A stretch of 64,000 bases of DNA from CAZPNX01 sp964588285 (GCA_964588285.1 CAZPNX010000001.1:186001-250000); one strand, 5' to 3'; shown: positions 8,223 through 16,985, numbered from the stretch's first letter. Translations and numbers: made by a program. The notes: generated by a model not told the origin, from the sequence alone.

Positions 8223-9493
8223 GAGCCAATGGCCTTTACCAATTCCTGCAAACCGAAGGTTACCTTGGCCGGGACCAGCTTTGATCTAAAAGTTTTGGCA
8301 GATATGCCGTCGATAAAAATATTTTGCCTGTTGAGGACGTTTTCAGGCAGGGCATAAAGGTCAAAGGGGGCCATTGGCCGCAAAGCGGATAGTATATCCC
8401 AAGCAGAGAGCAAGCCGCTGACCGTGACGCTGGAGCCGAACAGCCTGTTTTCTACAGGAAGAATTTCGACGCATAAGCCTTTGATGGACTTTAATTTTCT
8501 GGCTACGGGTTCAAGCACTTTTTCAGCTAAATTTCCGGTGACCAAGCCTATTTTCTTTTCTTTTTTAAGCTTGGGGGGAAAATTTAAAGAACATTCTCGA
8601 AATTCATCCCAAAATAACCTGGACATTCCCACTCCATTTTCGATTTGTGGATAATCATCATACCAAATGGTTTCCGGCATGTCAAGCCCGGCCAGCAGAT
8701 AGAACTCATCTGAAAAATAAAGAACCGTCCTTTTAAACCTTTTCCTCAACTTTTCCTGCAATAAACGATATTTTTCAATGGTTTTCCCGGCCAATAATCC
8801 ATCCACGGACTTAAGGTCTGCCAAGCCCTGACGGTATTTGGTCAGGCCGACCGGCACCACTGCGATGCTGGCCACCCCTGGATGCAATTCAGCCAGATCG
8901 TTTATTGTCCGTTCCAGCACCTTGCCGTCGTTGATACCAGGACAAAGCACTATTTGGGTGTGAAGTTTTATGCCATTTCCTGTCAAATCCCTGATAAGCG
9001 GAAGGATGGGAACAGGTTTTGGGGCTCCCAGCAGACGCCGCCTGACCCTTTCCTCGGTAGCATGAACCGAGACATAAAGCGGGCTCAGTTTCTGGGAGAT
9101 TACCCTTTCCCTATCCCTATAAGAAAAGCCGGTTAAGGTCAGGTAATTGCCGTGCAAAAAGGATAGCCTGAAATCCTCATCCTTGACATAGAGCGACGGC
9201 CTCAGGCCTTTGGGCATCTGGTCCACAAAACAGAAAAGGCATTTATTGGCGCAACGCCGCCATCTGGGTTCTTCAGGCACTATCCTCAGCCCCCGGTCGG
9301 CCTGCTTTTCAACTGCGATGATTTTACGCATTCCTCTGCGTCCAACCACCATCGACAGGCTCTCGTCTGCCGAATGAAACATGAGATCGACAGCATCGCG
9401 CACCGGATGGCCGTTGATGGAAAGAATGTTGTCGCCCGGCCGCAAACCGAATCTCCAACCAGGACTGTTTTTATCTATTGACTTTATCTTCAT
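8210..9493 (-). CDS. DUF512 PDZ/radical-SAM-like Fe-S protein
   Basis: 427 residues. A PDZ-like N-terminus (GLRPGDNILSINGHPVRD, about 17-34) is followed by a CANKCLFCFVDQMPKGLR cysteine cluster (about residues 82-99, CxxxCxxC as in radical SAM enzymes), a barrel-like region and the C-terminal DUF512 domain. The family neighbours der in many anaerobes; its reaction is unknown. The ATG falls only eight bases after the stem of a terminator-like hairpin and lacks a clear ribosome site. Base composition looks AT-richer than in the neighbours. Confidence 0.85.
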   Translation of the reverse strand: MKIKSIDKNSPGWRFGLRPGDNILSINGHPVRDAVDLMFHSADESLSMVVGRRGMRKIIAVEKQADRGLRIVPEEPRWRRCANKCLFCFVDQMPKGLRPSLYVKDEDFRLSFLHGNYLTLTGFSYRDRERVISQKLSPLYVSVHATEERVRRRLLGAPKPVPILPLIRDLTGNGIKLHTQIVLCPGINDGKVLERTINDLAELHPGVASIAVVPVGLTKYRQGLADLKSVDGLLAGKTIEKYRLLQEKLRKRFKRTVLYFSDEFYLLAGLDMPETIWYDDYPQIENGVGMSRLFWDEFRECSLNFPPKLKKEKKIGLVTGNLAEKVLEPVARKLKSIKGLCVEILPVENRLFGSSVTVSGLLSAWDILSALRPMAPFDLYALPENVLNRQNIFIDGISAKTFRSKLVPAKVTFGLQELVKAIGSWAG

Positions 9494-9497
9494 GCAG

Positions 9498-9520
9498 AAA
9501 AGGGGAGATAAAATCTCCCC
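9498..9520 (-). terminator. hairpin at the end of the CsgG operon, against the DUF512 start
   Basis: Perfect 8-bp stem GGGGAGAT/ATCTCCCC with a 3-base loop, then TTTTC on the minus strand. It should terminate the upstream envelope operon. The DUF512 ATG follows at once, so it may instead act as an attenuator or RBS-masking structure. Confidence 0.7.
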
Positions 9521-9559
9521 TTCTTGTACAGGTTTTATGATCTTAAATCAAGTTTATTA

Positions 9560-10888
9560 TTATTTGATGGGTTTTACTTTATCTTTAACGGCTAACTTCT
9601 GCCCCGGCATCAATTTGACAGTCCGGCAAACCGAGATGTTCTCCATGACCTTGGTTACCGCCAGCTCGGCCTTGTCAAAAATGTCGGTATCCATCAACTC
9701 GCCGGTATCCGGGTTTCTGATCTCCCTTTCCCCCACTGCCATAAAACGATCGCCGACCTTGATCCCGCTCTTGTTGCCGATATTGATATAGACCTCGCCG
9801 GTGGGCTCAAGTTTCATTATCTTTGGCACCAATTCCATCGGCTGTCCCTGATTTTCAGCCGCCAGGGCCTGCGAGCCTCCCTGGTTGGTGGGCAGGCTCC
9901 CGCGGAAGGCGCTTTTGATCTGGGCCACGTTTTCGATGAGGATCTTGTTTCCCGGATCCAGCTGCAGAGCCCGGTTGTAGGCCTGTTCCGCCTGTTCGAT
10001 CCTGCCCAGGGCCTCATGACCCACCCCGATGTTGTGCCAAAGCGCCGGATCATTGGGCGCCTGGCCGGCCGCCCGCTCCCAGATCTCCACCGCCCGCTGC
10101 CACTCGCCCTGTTTGGCGTAAGCCTGTCCCAGGTTCTTGGGATCCGCCTTGGAGGAAAGCAGCTTTTTGGAGACGGTGACGTAATGGGGACTGATATCGC
10201 CCACGAAATCGGAAGTGACCCCGGTTAAAAGCTCGGCCAGCACCTCGTCGTCACCCACCGTGTTCTTTTTAAGCGTCTTCTGGTAGCTCCGGGTATGGGT
10301 CTTGCTGACCACCACCTGGCCCGAGGCGATGTCTATCATCCGGTAGTTGACCGAGACGGTGCCGGACTTGTCGAACCGGTCCTCGTCCACCAGCACCGTC
10401 TTCATGATCTCCTCCTTCACCTTGTATTTTTTCTTGGTGAAGGGATTGGTCTTCTCCACCTCCTCGTACTGGCCGGTGCCCTCCTTGCGCTCCACCTTTT
10501 CGGTGCGCTTGGTGGTCTGGACATCGTAGGACAGGATCTCGCCGGTGATGATGGCGTCCACCCCCAAAAGCCCGCCCAGCTCCTTGGCCGTGGCCGGATC
10601 CACCGCCCCGGTCAGGTTGAAGGCGTGTTCCTTCATCACCGACTGGATCTTGGCCCGCTCCAGGACCTGATAGTATCCCTGGGAGCCCAGTTCGGCCACC
10701 AGCCGGCTGCCCACGGCCGATCCCCTGCCCTGGCGGGTGGCGTCCTCGAAGTCCACCACCGCCACGCGGCTGACCGGAGGTATCTGCATCTTGGCGCGCT
10801 CCAATCTTTTGATGGAGACGAAGACCGGACCGCAGGATACCAGGGCCAGCCCCACCATCCCGATGATGAGAGTAGATATTTTTTTCAT
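9560..10888 (-). CDS. CsgG-family lipoprotein with TPR repeats
   Basis: 442 residues. A lipoprotein-type signal peptide (LVSC, likely acylated Cys19) precedes a CsgG/TolB_N-like domain (AVVDFEDATRQGRGSAVGSRLVAEL; VDAIITGEILSYD). Two TPR units follow at about 265-320 (AYAKQGEWQRAVEIWERA, ALGRIEQAEQAYNRALQL), then a C-terminal beta domain (IGNKSGIKVGDRFMAV). True CsgG is a nonameric outer-membrane curli export pore, but these TPR-fused relatives are uncharacterised. It is the last gene of the LPP20-FlgT-CsgG-FecR run and ends before a strong hairpin. Confidence 0.8.
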   Translation of the reverse strand: MKKISTLIIGMVGLALVSCGPVFVSIKRLERAKMQIPPVSRVAVVDFEDATRQGRGSAVGSRLVAELGSQGYYQVLERAKIQSVMKEHAFNLTGAVDPATAKELGGLLGVDAIITGEILSYDVQTTKRTEKVERKEGTGQYEEVEKTNPFTKKKYKVKEEIMKTVLVDEDRFDKSGTVSVNYRMIDIASGQVVVSKTHTRSYQKTLKKNTVGDDEVLAELLTGVTSDFVGDISPHYVTVSKKLLSSKADPKNLGQAYAKQGEWQRAVEIWERAAGQAPNDPALWHNIGVGHEALGRIEQAEQAYNRALQLDPGNKILIENVAQIKSAFRGSLPTNQGGSQALAAENQGQPMELVPKIMKLEPTGEVYINIGNKSGIKVGDRFMAVGEREIRNPDTGELMDTDIFDKAELAVTKVMENISVCRTVKLMPGQKLAVKDKVKPIK

Positions 10889-10898
10889 AGGCAGTTAG

Positions 10899-11669
10899 CT
10901 ACTGGGTTCTCCGTAAAACTTGGCTATCCCTCTCCTGGTTCCATTTCACCCATTCGTCCTGGGCGTCCAGCTGGGGATTGAACTGGACGATGCCGTAGGT
11001 GCCGTCCGGGTTGATGGTGATCTCCTGGTGGATCTTGACGATCTGGATCCACTGCTCCAGGGTGACCTCGGTCGGCCCGGCGATCTCGGTGGGGCCCTCG
11101 ATCTCACCCTCCCGGCCCCCGGCCTTCTTCTTCTGCTCCATGAAGAAGTCTGGATGCGGCTTGACGGCCACCGCCCCGGAGTAGACCGCTATCCGGGTGG
11201 TCCGGTCCGGAGCCACCGCCATCCGGTAGACCGTGCCCCGCACCGCGGCCACCGCCGTCGGCGATTCCAGCTCGAACTTGGACTTCTTGCTCATCTTGTT
11301 GACGTTGGCCCAGACCTTGCCGCTCCACACCTTGGCCTCCACCTGCTGGCCGGCTTTGTCCTTCTTGGCCTCGACGATGTCCAGCGATGAGTTGCCGTCG
11401 ATGCGGATGATGCTGCCGTCGGAGAAGCCGATCTCGGCCCGGGACTGATCCTCGGTCTTCACCTTCTCGCCGTTGGCCAAAGGCTGCTGGAAGATGGCCT
11501 TCTTCCAGTCGTCCTTCTTGGGCGGCTGGGTTTTGACATCGCCGGTGTAGAAGGTGATTTTGGCGATGGAGGTGGTCTTGGCCCCCAGCTGCAACGATCC
11601 CAGCAGGAACACGGCCGTCGCCAGGGCCAAAGCGCACCAGACCGCCGGATTGTGCCTTATATCTCTCAT
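10899..11669 (-). CDS. FecR-domain periplasmic protein
   Basis: 256 residues. An N-terminal signal/anchor precedes a FecR domain (about 30-160: GDVKTQPPKKDDWKKA, LANGEKVKTEDQSRAEIGFSDGSIIRI, FELESPTAVAAVRGTVYRM). Outside iron-uptake systems such domains occur in secreted proteins with unknown ligands. No sigma or anti-sigma gene is adjacent, so a FecR signalling role is unlikely. It lies 10 bases upstream of the CsgG-TPR gene, in one operon. Confidence 0.82.
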   Translation of the reverse strand: MRDIRHNPAVWCALALATAVFLLGSLQLGAKTTSIAKITFYTGDVKTQPPKKDDWKKAIFQQPLANGEKVKTEDQSRAEIGFSDGSIIRIDGNSSLDIVEAKKDKAGQQVEAKVWSGKVWANVNKMSKKSKFELESPTAVAAVRGTVYRMAVAPDRTTRIAVYSGAVAVKPHPDFFMEQKKKAGGREGEIEGPTEIAGPTEVTLEQWIQIVKIHQEITINPDGTYGIVQFNPQLDAQDEWVKWNQERDSQVLRRTQ

Positions 11670-11728
11670 GATCCTTGGCTCCTATGTTGAATTGACCGGA
11701 ATGCCTTCCCTGGGGAAAGACCCGGAGG

Positions 11729-12640
11729 CTATTGCTGGCGGATGGTGTCCAGCTTCTTGAAACCGCTGCCGGAGACCACCTTGGCCTTGGCGAACTGATC
11801 CTTGACCTCGGTCACCTGGATGGTGCCGGCCTTGGTCTCCTCGGCCCCCAGCGACAGCCCGGTCTCCGGATCGATGACTTCCTGGCCGATGGAATAGACG
11901 GTAAAGGTGTCGCCCACCTTGACCCCGCCCTGGGCTCCCGGCTTGATCATGACCGTCTTGTCGGCGTTGACGGCGATGATCTTCCCGGCCCAGGGGATGT
12001 TCTCCATGGACTTGGTGACCAGCTCCACCACCTTGCCCACCGCCTTGCGGGTGGCCTTGCCGGCCAGGGTGTTGTCCCATCCGGCGTCGTTGGAAAAGGA
12101 AAACTCGTTATGGCCTATGTCCAGGCCCTTCTTGGACTCCTCCTCGGCGATGCCCTCGGCAGCCACGATCTCGCCGGTAGTGGTGTTGACCAGGCGGATG
12201 TCCAGTCCCACCCGGGCGGTCTTGGATTCCACCCCCACCCGATGGATGCCGCCCAGTTTGCCGCCCAGCTTGCTGCCGACGCTGCCGCCCACCCGACCCT
12301 CCTTCTCGCCGAATTCGTTGACGCTGCCGATGACCATCAGCTCCACCCCCAACAGCTTTCCCACCTGGGCGGCGCTCTGCGGGGTGATGGCCCCGGACAG
12401 CCCCATGGCTTGCTCCTTCATCACCGCCTCCAGCTGCTGCCGCTCGATGACCATGAACTTGCCCGATTTCACCAGGGCGGTGGTCAGCATGTCGGCCATG
12501 CCCGAGCCGATGTGCCAGGAGCCGTGCCCGGTCTTGTCCTCGAAGTCCATCACCGCCAGCCTCTTCTTGAGCCCCTGGGCCATGGAGGCGGCCGCCAGCA
12601 GGCAGGTCAGCGCCAGAACGATAGCCAGTGTTTTCTTCAT
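11729..12640 (-). CDS. CsgG-family envelope protein
   Basis: 303 residues with a signal peptide (AAASMAQG). The CsgG core shows LAVMDFEDKTGHGSWHIGSGMADMLTTALVKSGKFMVIERQQLEAVMKEQ and LLGVELMVIGSVNEFGEKEG, followed by a C-terminal beta domain (IKPGAQGGVKVGDTFTVYS). No lipobox cysteine is seen, unlike true CsgG. It is a paralogue of the proteins at 9560 and 17944, all sharing the VIER-type strand and a final small beta domain. Confidence 0.82.
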   Translation of the reverse strand: MKKTLAIVLALTCLLAAASMAQGLKKRLAVMDFEDKTGHGSWHIGSGMADMLTTALVKSGKFMVIERQQLEAVMKEQAMGLSGAITPQSAAQVGKLLGVELMVIGSVNEFGEKEGRVGGSVGSKLGGKLGGIHRVGVESKTARVGLDIRLVNTTTGEIVAAEGIAEEESKKGLDIGHNEFSFSNDAGWDNTLAGKATRKAVGKVVELVTKSMENIPWAGKIIAVNADKTVMIKPGAQGGVKVGDTFTVYSIGQEVIDPETGLSLGAEETKAGTIQVTEVKDQFAKAKVVSGSGFKKLDTIRQQ

Positions 12641-12691
12641 ATTCGATGCTCCTACTTATGATTTCATGTTTAACTCAACGTCCATGGTTGC

Positions 12692-12804
12692 TAAATCCGA
12701 ATGTCGAAACTCGAAATCCGAAACAAATTCAAAAATGAAACCGCCAGGTGCGTTTTTATTCTTTTTGTTTTAATTATTGTTTCGTATTTCGATATTCGGA
12801 TTTA
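12692..12804. repeat. inverted repeat of the AATCCGAATRTCGAAAY family
   Basis: Arms at 12693-12729 and 12772-12804 are imperfect inverted copies (ATCCGAATGTCGAAACTCG against ATCCGAATATCGAAATACG) around a 40-base AT-rich centre. The right arm contains the stop codon of the FlgT-like gene. It occupies most of the gap before the next CsgG gene. A related copy may lie at 31061-31172. Confidence 0.75.
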
Positions 12805-13959
12805 CTTTTTAGGGATTAGCCTCAGGTTGATCTTGTTGGCCGTCTTGCTACGGATCAGGATGGTGTACTTGGGAAAGGTCTTGTAGAGGAGCTCCTGGGC
12901 CAGCTGGCTGCTGTTGAACTTGGTGTCCACCTCAACCAACCCCACGTTGCCAGCCATCTCCCGCTCGTGCACCGCCTTGACCCCCCGGATCTCGTACTTG
13001 AGGACGTTGATGAAGTCGGAGAAGAGATTGTAGTTGGAGACCCCGGTCACCGACAGGGTCACCGAGCTGGAGCCGCGGACGAACTTCTTGACGATCTCGT
13101 CGGTCAGGTAGTCGGCAGCGTCGTTGGCCGCCATCTCCAGGGCCTTGGTGCCCCCGGCCACTTCGTCGATGTGGACCGTCTTCCCCTGCTTGGTGACCGA
13201 GGCCAGCACCTTGCCGTCGTCGGTGTTGATGGCCTTGACCGTCACCGTGGACTGCATGGACTTCATGCCGCCCAGCATGTCGGAGACCCCGGGCGCCTCC
13301 TTGACGAAGGCCTTGCCGGTGACGATGACTTCGGCGTTGGCCCTCTCGCCTATGAGGGCGGCCGCCTTGGCGTCGCCCTCCATGGCCAACAGGGCCTGGT
13401 CGCGGCGGGCGCTGCGCTCGGCCTGCTCCTGGTCCACGAATTCGAAGCCCTTCTGGCGCATGTTTTCGATGATGGCGTTCTCCGAAACCCCCAGGCTGAT
13501 GTCCAGCCCGGACCACTCGTGCTGCCCGATGTTGCGCTCGGACACCAGCACCATCATCCTGGGGTTGCCGGCGCCGCGGATGATGTCGCCCACGTCCTCC
13601 TTGATGGCCCCCGACCTGACCACCGCCTTGATCTTGACGTTGTAGGTCATCCCGCCGTCGGCCTCGCCCTCGCTGACGATGGAGTAGCTCTTGACGTACC
13701 CCTTGGCCTTGGAGTAGATGTTGTCCTCCACCGTCATGGCGTTCTCCACCAGGGTGCTGGAGGTGATGACCGCCCCGGTCACCTGCTCCACCGCGTTGCG
13801 CAGGGCGTCCTGGATGGCCACGTCCCGGGCCTGGGCCTTGTCATTGTTGAGCACCGAGGCGGTGCCGTCGGTGGTGATCTGCTGGAGCTCGTCCTGGCCC
13901 AGGGCCGGCAGGGCCAGCAGGGCCATGGCCGACAGCAGGCAGATTAACGTTCTCTTCAT
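12802..13959 (-). CDS. FlgT-like envelope protein
   Basis: 385 residues, signal peptide ending ALGQ. The N-terminal domain (about 25-115: RDVAIQDALRNAVEQVTG, VKIKAVVRS) matches the FlgT_N/LPP20 fold. A middle TolB_N-like domain (MMVLVSERN, ENMRQKGFEFVDQE, NAEVIVTGKAF) and a C-terminal domain after 280 complete a three-domain layout like Vibrio FlgT, an H-ring protein of the sodium-driven flagellar motor. No flagellar gene is near, so a flagellar role is not supported. The gene continues to the repeat at 12804. Confidence 0.72.
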   Translation of the reverse strand: MKRTLICLLSAMALLALPALGQDELQQITTDGTASVLNNDKAQARDVAIQDALRNAVEQVTGAVITSSTLVENAMTVEDNIYSKAKGYVKSYSIVSEGEADGGMTYNVKIKAVVRSGAIKEDVGDIIRGAGNPRMMVLVSERNIGQHEWSGLDISLGVSENAIIENMRQKGFEFVDQEQAERSARRDQALLAMEGDAKAAALIGERANAEVIVTGKAFVKEAPGVSDMLGGMKSMQSTVTVKAINTDDGKVLASVTKQGKTVHIDEVAGGTKALEMAANDAADYLTDEIVKKFVRGSSSVTLSVTGVSNYNLFSDFINVLKYEIRGVKAVHEREMAGNVGLVEVDTKFNSSQLAQELLYKTFPKYTILIRSKTANKINLRLIPKK

Positions 13960-14053
13960 TTCTCTCCTGGGTCCTCCGTCAAAGGTGGAATGCGGTTTTC
14001 CGCCAGCCGGGCGATGCCTCCCGGGCCGGCGGACGTGTGTTCCCCTTCAAGCC

Positions 14054-14089
14054 GGGCGGGGAAGGCCGGGTTCCGGCCTTCCCCTGCCC
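14054..14089 (-). terminator. very stable GC hairpin between LPP20-like and FlgT-like genes
   Basis: A perfect 12-bp stem (GGGGAAGGCCGG/CCGGCCTTCCCC) with a 3-base loop is extended by GGGC/GCCC around one bulge. There is no T-run, so it is more likely an RNA stability, processing or pausing element than a classic intrinsic terminator. Confidence 0.5.
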
Positions 14090-14107
14090 TATTTTCGACG
14101 CGGATGG

Positions 14108-14959
14108 CTACTGGGCCTTAAGGACGATGATCACCTTGCAGTTGTCGTAGACGTCGGTGTTGTCGGCGATGGTGGCCAAGGTCTCGACATCGCTGTCCGA
14201 GATCACCAGGTCGGCCTTGTTCTTGCCCGAGGCCTGGACGGCCCGGATCACCAGCGGGTTGGTGCCCACCCGCTCGGTCCTGGCCTTGGCGTCGGCCACC
14301 GAGTTGCTGTAGGCCACCACCCCGTACTTGACGGCCGACTCCTGGGGCACGAACTCGTCGCCGTAGATCCCGTCGCCCGATTCGGTCAGGATGTTGGGCA
14401 CCATGGCCGGCTGGGCGTCGGCCACCCCGGAGGCGTCCACGATCAGGCCGGTCCAGGGCTGGGGCTCCTGCGGCGGGTTGGGCACGGCCTGGAAGGTCGG
14501 CTGCTCCTTGACGTTCCACTTGAACTCCGGGGTGCTGTAGAGCACGTCGCCCACCTTGCCGTAGAGCAGCATCTCCATGTCCACCTCCACCGAGCCGTCG
14601 GACATGTAGCGGGGCTTGGAGGTGAAGCGGAAGTTCTTGACGATGCCCTCCACCCTGGTCTTGATGACGTCCGAGGACATCATGGCGTTCTCCACCGTGG
14701 TCTCCGAGCTCAGCACCACGCCGTTTAAGGTCTCCACCATGTTGCGCATGGCGTCCAGCTGGGCCGCCCGCAGGGCGTTCTTGCGCTGGGCCGAGGGAGG
14801 CAGCTTGGGGTTGAGGGCGCCGATGCCGGTGGCCTTGACCGCCTGGGTGGTCCAGTCGATCATCCCGGCCGCTCCGGGCAGGTCCTGGACCACCTGGGCA
14901 AAGCTGAGGCCGGCGAAGGATAAAACGACGATAGCTGAGATGGTTAGCTTTTTCATCAT
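14108..14959 (-). CDS. LPP20-family exported protein (FlgP-like)
   Basis: 283 residues, signal peptide ending LSFAQ. Residues 50-140 form an LPP20/FlgP-type domain (RKNALRAAQLDAMRNMVETLNGV, EGIVKNFRFTSKPRYMSDGSVEVDMEMLLYG). Its SSxTxVENAM segment is shared with the FlgT-like protein encoded downstream, so the two domains are paralogous. The C-terminal half (residues 165-283) contains an LPP20-like end region (AKARTERVGTNPLVIRAV). It opens the cluster of envelope genes that ends at 9560. Confidence 0.72.
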   Translation of the reverse strand: MMKKLTISAIVVLSFAGLSFAQVVQDLPGAAGMIDWTTQAVKATGIGALNPKLPPSAQRKNALRAAQLDAMRNMVETLNGVVLSSETTVENAMMSSDVIKTRVEGIVKNFRFTSKPRYMSDGSVEVDMEMLLYGKVGDVLYSTPEFKWNVKEQPTFQAVPNPPQEPQPWTGLIVDASGVADAQPAMVPNILTESGDGIYGDEFVPQESAVKYGVVAYSNSVADAKARTERVGTNPLVIRAVQASGKNKADLVISDSDVETLATIADNTDVYDNCKVIIVLKAQ

Positions 14960-15060
14960 GTACTATCTCCCTTAAGAGTTAAAACCTTATGGGGCGAAGC
15001 CGTTTTTTCATATAACGTCACCACCCCTAGTGCCAAGAGGTATCAAAACAATTTCCCGAG

Positions 15061-16323
15061 TTATTTGAAATGGTAGATAATCGATGCCATGATGTTATGG
15101 CTAGTCTGGTCTTCCTTAACTGTGCCGTTCGGATCCTCTATGTCAGTTAAATTAGCCATACCCAATTCGTAGGAAAGGTCCAGCATCAAAGATCCCATCA
15201 TTAAACCAAATCCTGCAGTAAAAGTTTTCCCCACAGCCTGTGGCGTATCCACAGCCGAGAATGTGCCCTCGGTCTTGTCGTAAACCCTGGGATCGGTGCG
15301 AAAGCCGAGCCTTACCGGAAACACTGCGTTGGGACCGCTAAACACATATTCCAACCCCACACGGAATTGGTTGCAATTGTTCCATCCCAATTTAACGGTT
15401 GTGTCGGCCAATTGCCCTGATGTGTTATAGTATTTATAAGTCATCTCGGTGCTTGAGTATCCTCTCATCTCAAAATCGGCTGCCAAAGTAAGCTTGTCCG
15501 ATGGCTTTATCGCCATGCCGAAACCAAGCATCATGGGCATGGTGAACTCATTGTCCGGATAGGTGGTATCACCCGAGAAGGCCGTACCAAAATTTCCCTT
15601 CCAGCTCTCCTCGCCGCTTTCAGTTAGAGTGAAAGGAAGCTTAAGAGAGGCACCAATGTTGAATTTCTGCATGCTAGCCAGGGCGCCGAACCCCATAAAG
15701 AACCCGCTATAATTCCAATCCTCTTCAGAGCTGTATGACCAGCTAGTGCTGTCAAGAAATGTTACTTCATACTCCGAATGCGTGCCCCTTACGATGATGT
15801 TACCAGTGCCGCCCACCATAAACTGCGGGGTTATTTGATAGGCTATAGCCGGGGTTATGGCGTCGATACCTCCCGTGGTCTTATCTGTAGACTCCCACCG
15901 AGATCCATAATACGTGCTGTCGTCCTTGTCGTACATACCAAAGTCAATAAGCCGTTGATAAGCAAGACCTAGAACTAGATTTTTATCTGACATCTTAAAT
16001 GGTAATATAAAACTTCCGAAACTCGGTGCGAAGTGAGTCACCCCTTCATCCCAACTATCGCTATAAGATATTGAAGGAAAGTTAATCTCCCCTTTGTACT
16101 TCGTAATGTTGAATAGCCCGACCGCCGAAGCCTCCATCTTGTCAAGCTGGGCGATACCGGCCGGGTTCCAACCAACCGCAGTGGCGTCGTCGGCTACGCC
16201 GATAAAGGCGCCGCCCATGCCCCGGGCCCTGGCACCGGTGCCCATGATGTTGAAGTCTATCTGGGCTAGCGCCAATGGGGCCATGAGAGCAACAGCCACT
16301 AATGATAGCATCAGTTTCCGCAT
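15061..16323 (-). CDS. PorV/FadL-like outer-membrane beta-barrel protein
   Basis: 420 residues from the ATG at 16323, which has an AGGAAAGGA ribosome site and begins a clear signal peptide (MRKLMLSLVAVALMAPLALAQ). After cleavage comes the UPF0164/PorV signature TGARARGMGGAFIGVADDATAVGWNPAGIAQL, then alternating-residue beta strands and a final aromatic residue (SIIYHFK), typical of outer-membrane barrels. In T9SS organisms PorV-like proteins shuttle cargo, but this short form may be a FadL-type channel. Its base composition is less GC-rich than in the neighbours. The frame is open upstream, but that region is leader. Confidence 0.82.
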   Translation of the reverse strand: MRKLMLSLVAVALMAPLALAQIDFNIMGTGARARGMGGAFIGVADDATAVGWNPAGIAQLDKMEASAVGLFNITKYKGEINFPSISYSDSWDEGVTHFAPSFGSFILPFKMSDKNLVLGLAYQRLIDFGMYDKDDSTYYGSRWESTDKTTGGIDAITPAIAYQITPQFMVGGTGNIIVRGTHSEYEVTFLDSTSWSYSSEEDWNYSGFFMGFGALASMQKFNIGASLKLPFTLTESGEESWKGNFGTAFSGDTTYPDNEFTMPMMLGFGMAIKPSDKLTLAADFEMRGYSSTEMTYKYYNTSGQLADTTVKLGWNNCNQFRVGLEYVFSGPNAVFPVRLGFRTDPRVYDKTEGTFSAVDTPQAVGKTFTAGFGLMMGSLMLDLSYELGMANLTDIEDPNGTVKEDQTSHNIMASIIYHFK

Positions 16324-16480
16324 GGTTGTTCCTTTCCTAATTATAAATTTATTGTAGTGAATGTCTTTCCCTTTTAGGTAAATTCCGACTTTTGCTCCGC
16401 TCCCCTCACCTCCTTTCTTTATACTAAATAATATATCAATATGATTTTTTTCAGGATTCAATCGTTACATGACACGTTTG

Positions 16481-16556
16481 TTACTTGGCCACCACCTTAC
16501 CGGTCCGCCGCAGCTCAAGCGCAGGCGGGTTCCCCACCGCACGGCTATGGCCCTGA
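16481..16556 (-). pseudogene. duplicated 3' end of the CsgG gene, with a 30-base insertion
   Basis: The minus strand reads NQGHSRAVGN, a 10-codon insert, then KVVAK and a stop. It matches the end of the CsgG protein encoded at 17944 (EQGQTLAVGNKVVAK). The insertion (16499-16528) is exactly 30 bases, in frame, and contains CCGCC/GGCGG palindromic ends. The rest of the gene is absent. The hicBA/nucleotidyltransferase cassette lies precisely between this remnant and the intact gene. Confidence 0.75.
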
Positions 16557-16595
16557 TTGCTTTTATAAAAGTTTTCGAAATTGCTCTTTGGTTAA

Positions 16596-16775
16596 TCAGG
16601 CATCACGCACTATCCCGGCCATCGTAAAGGGATTCACCAGATTGGCCCTGGGAATGGTGATAATCCTTACGCCGTCCGTCATAACGACATGCTTGCCCTT
16701 CCGCGAAATCCAGAAACCAGCTTTTATAAAGGCCCTGATCGCTCTCTCGTGGTTGACTCCAGGTAATCCTGGCAT
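16596..16775 (-). CDS. hicA: HicA toxin (mRNA interferase)
   Basis: 59 residues. The sequence MPGLPGVNHERAIRAFIKAG continues into FWISRKGKHVVMTDGVRIITIPR and NPFTMAGIVRDA. This is the double-stranded-RNA-binding fold of HicA with the catalytic histidine in GKHVVM. HicA cleaves mRNA and is neutralised by HicB. It starts 15 bases after the hicB stop, so the antitoxin is encoded first. Confidence 0.9.
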   Translation of the reverse strand: MPGLPGVNHERAIRAFIKAGFWISRKGKHVVMTDGVRIITIPRANLVNPFTMAGIVRDA

Positions 16776-16790
16776 CCGCTTCGACCGTTA

Positions 16791-16985
16791 TTACCTGACT
16801 TCTACCAGGCGGCACTGGTTCTTTTTACACAGCTCCCGGGCCGTCTCCATATAACCCTTGATGGCGTCCTTGATGTTCTCTAAGGCTTCTTTTTCCGTAT
16901 TGCCCTGGGACCAGCAGCCTGGAAGACCGGGAACCCATATTGAGTAGCCTTCGAGGGTTTTCGTTATGTTTACCCTATATCTCAT
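16791..16985 (-). CDS. hicB: HicB-like antitoxin
   Basis: 64 residues from the ATG at 16985 (the frame extends upstream but without homology). It has the HicB partial RNase-H fold: VNITKTLEGYSIWVPGLPGCWSQGNTEKEALENIKDAIKGYM. A separate C-terminal DNA-binding domain is missing, as in short HicB forms, so autoregulation would have to come from elsewhere. It forms a toxin-antitoxin pair with the gene at 16596. Confidence 0.9.
   Translation of the reverse strand: MRYRVNITKTLEGYSIWVPGLPGCWSQGNTEKEALENIKDAIKGYMETARELCKKNQCRLVEVR

Noticed and set aside
12661..12810. Small protein on the plus strand (12701-12886)
   Set aside because: Most of it is the palindromic repeat; the composition is repeat-derived and no ribosome site is present.
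12802..14959. Flagellar assembly genes (flgT, flgP)
   Set aside because: Domain similarity is real but no flagellar gene is nearby, so gene names were not assigned.
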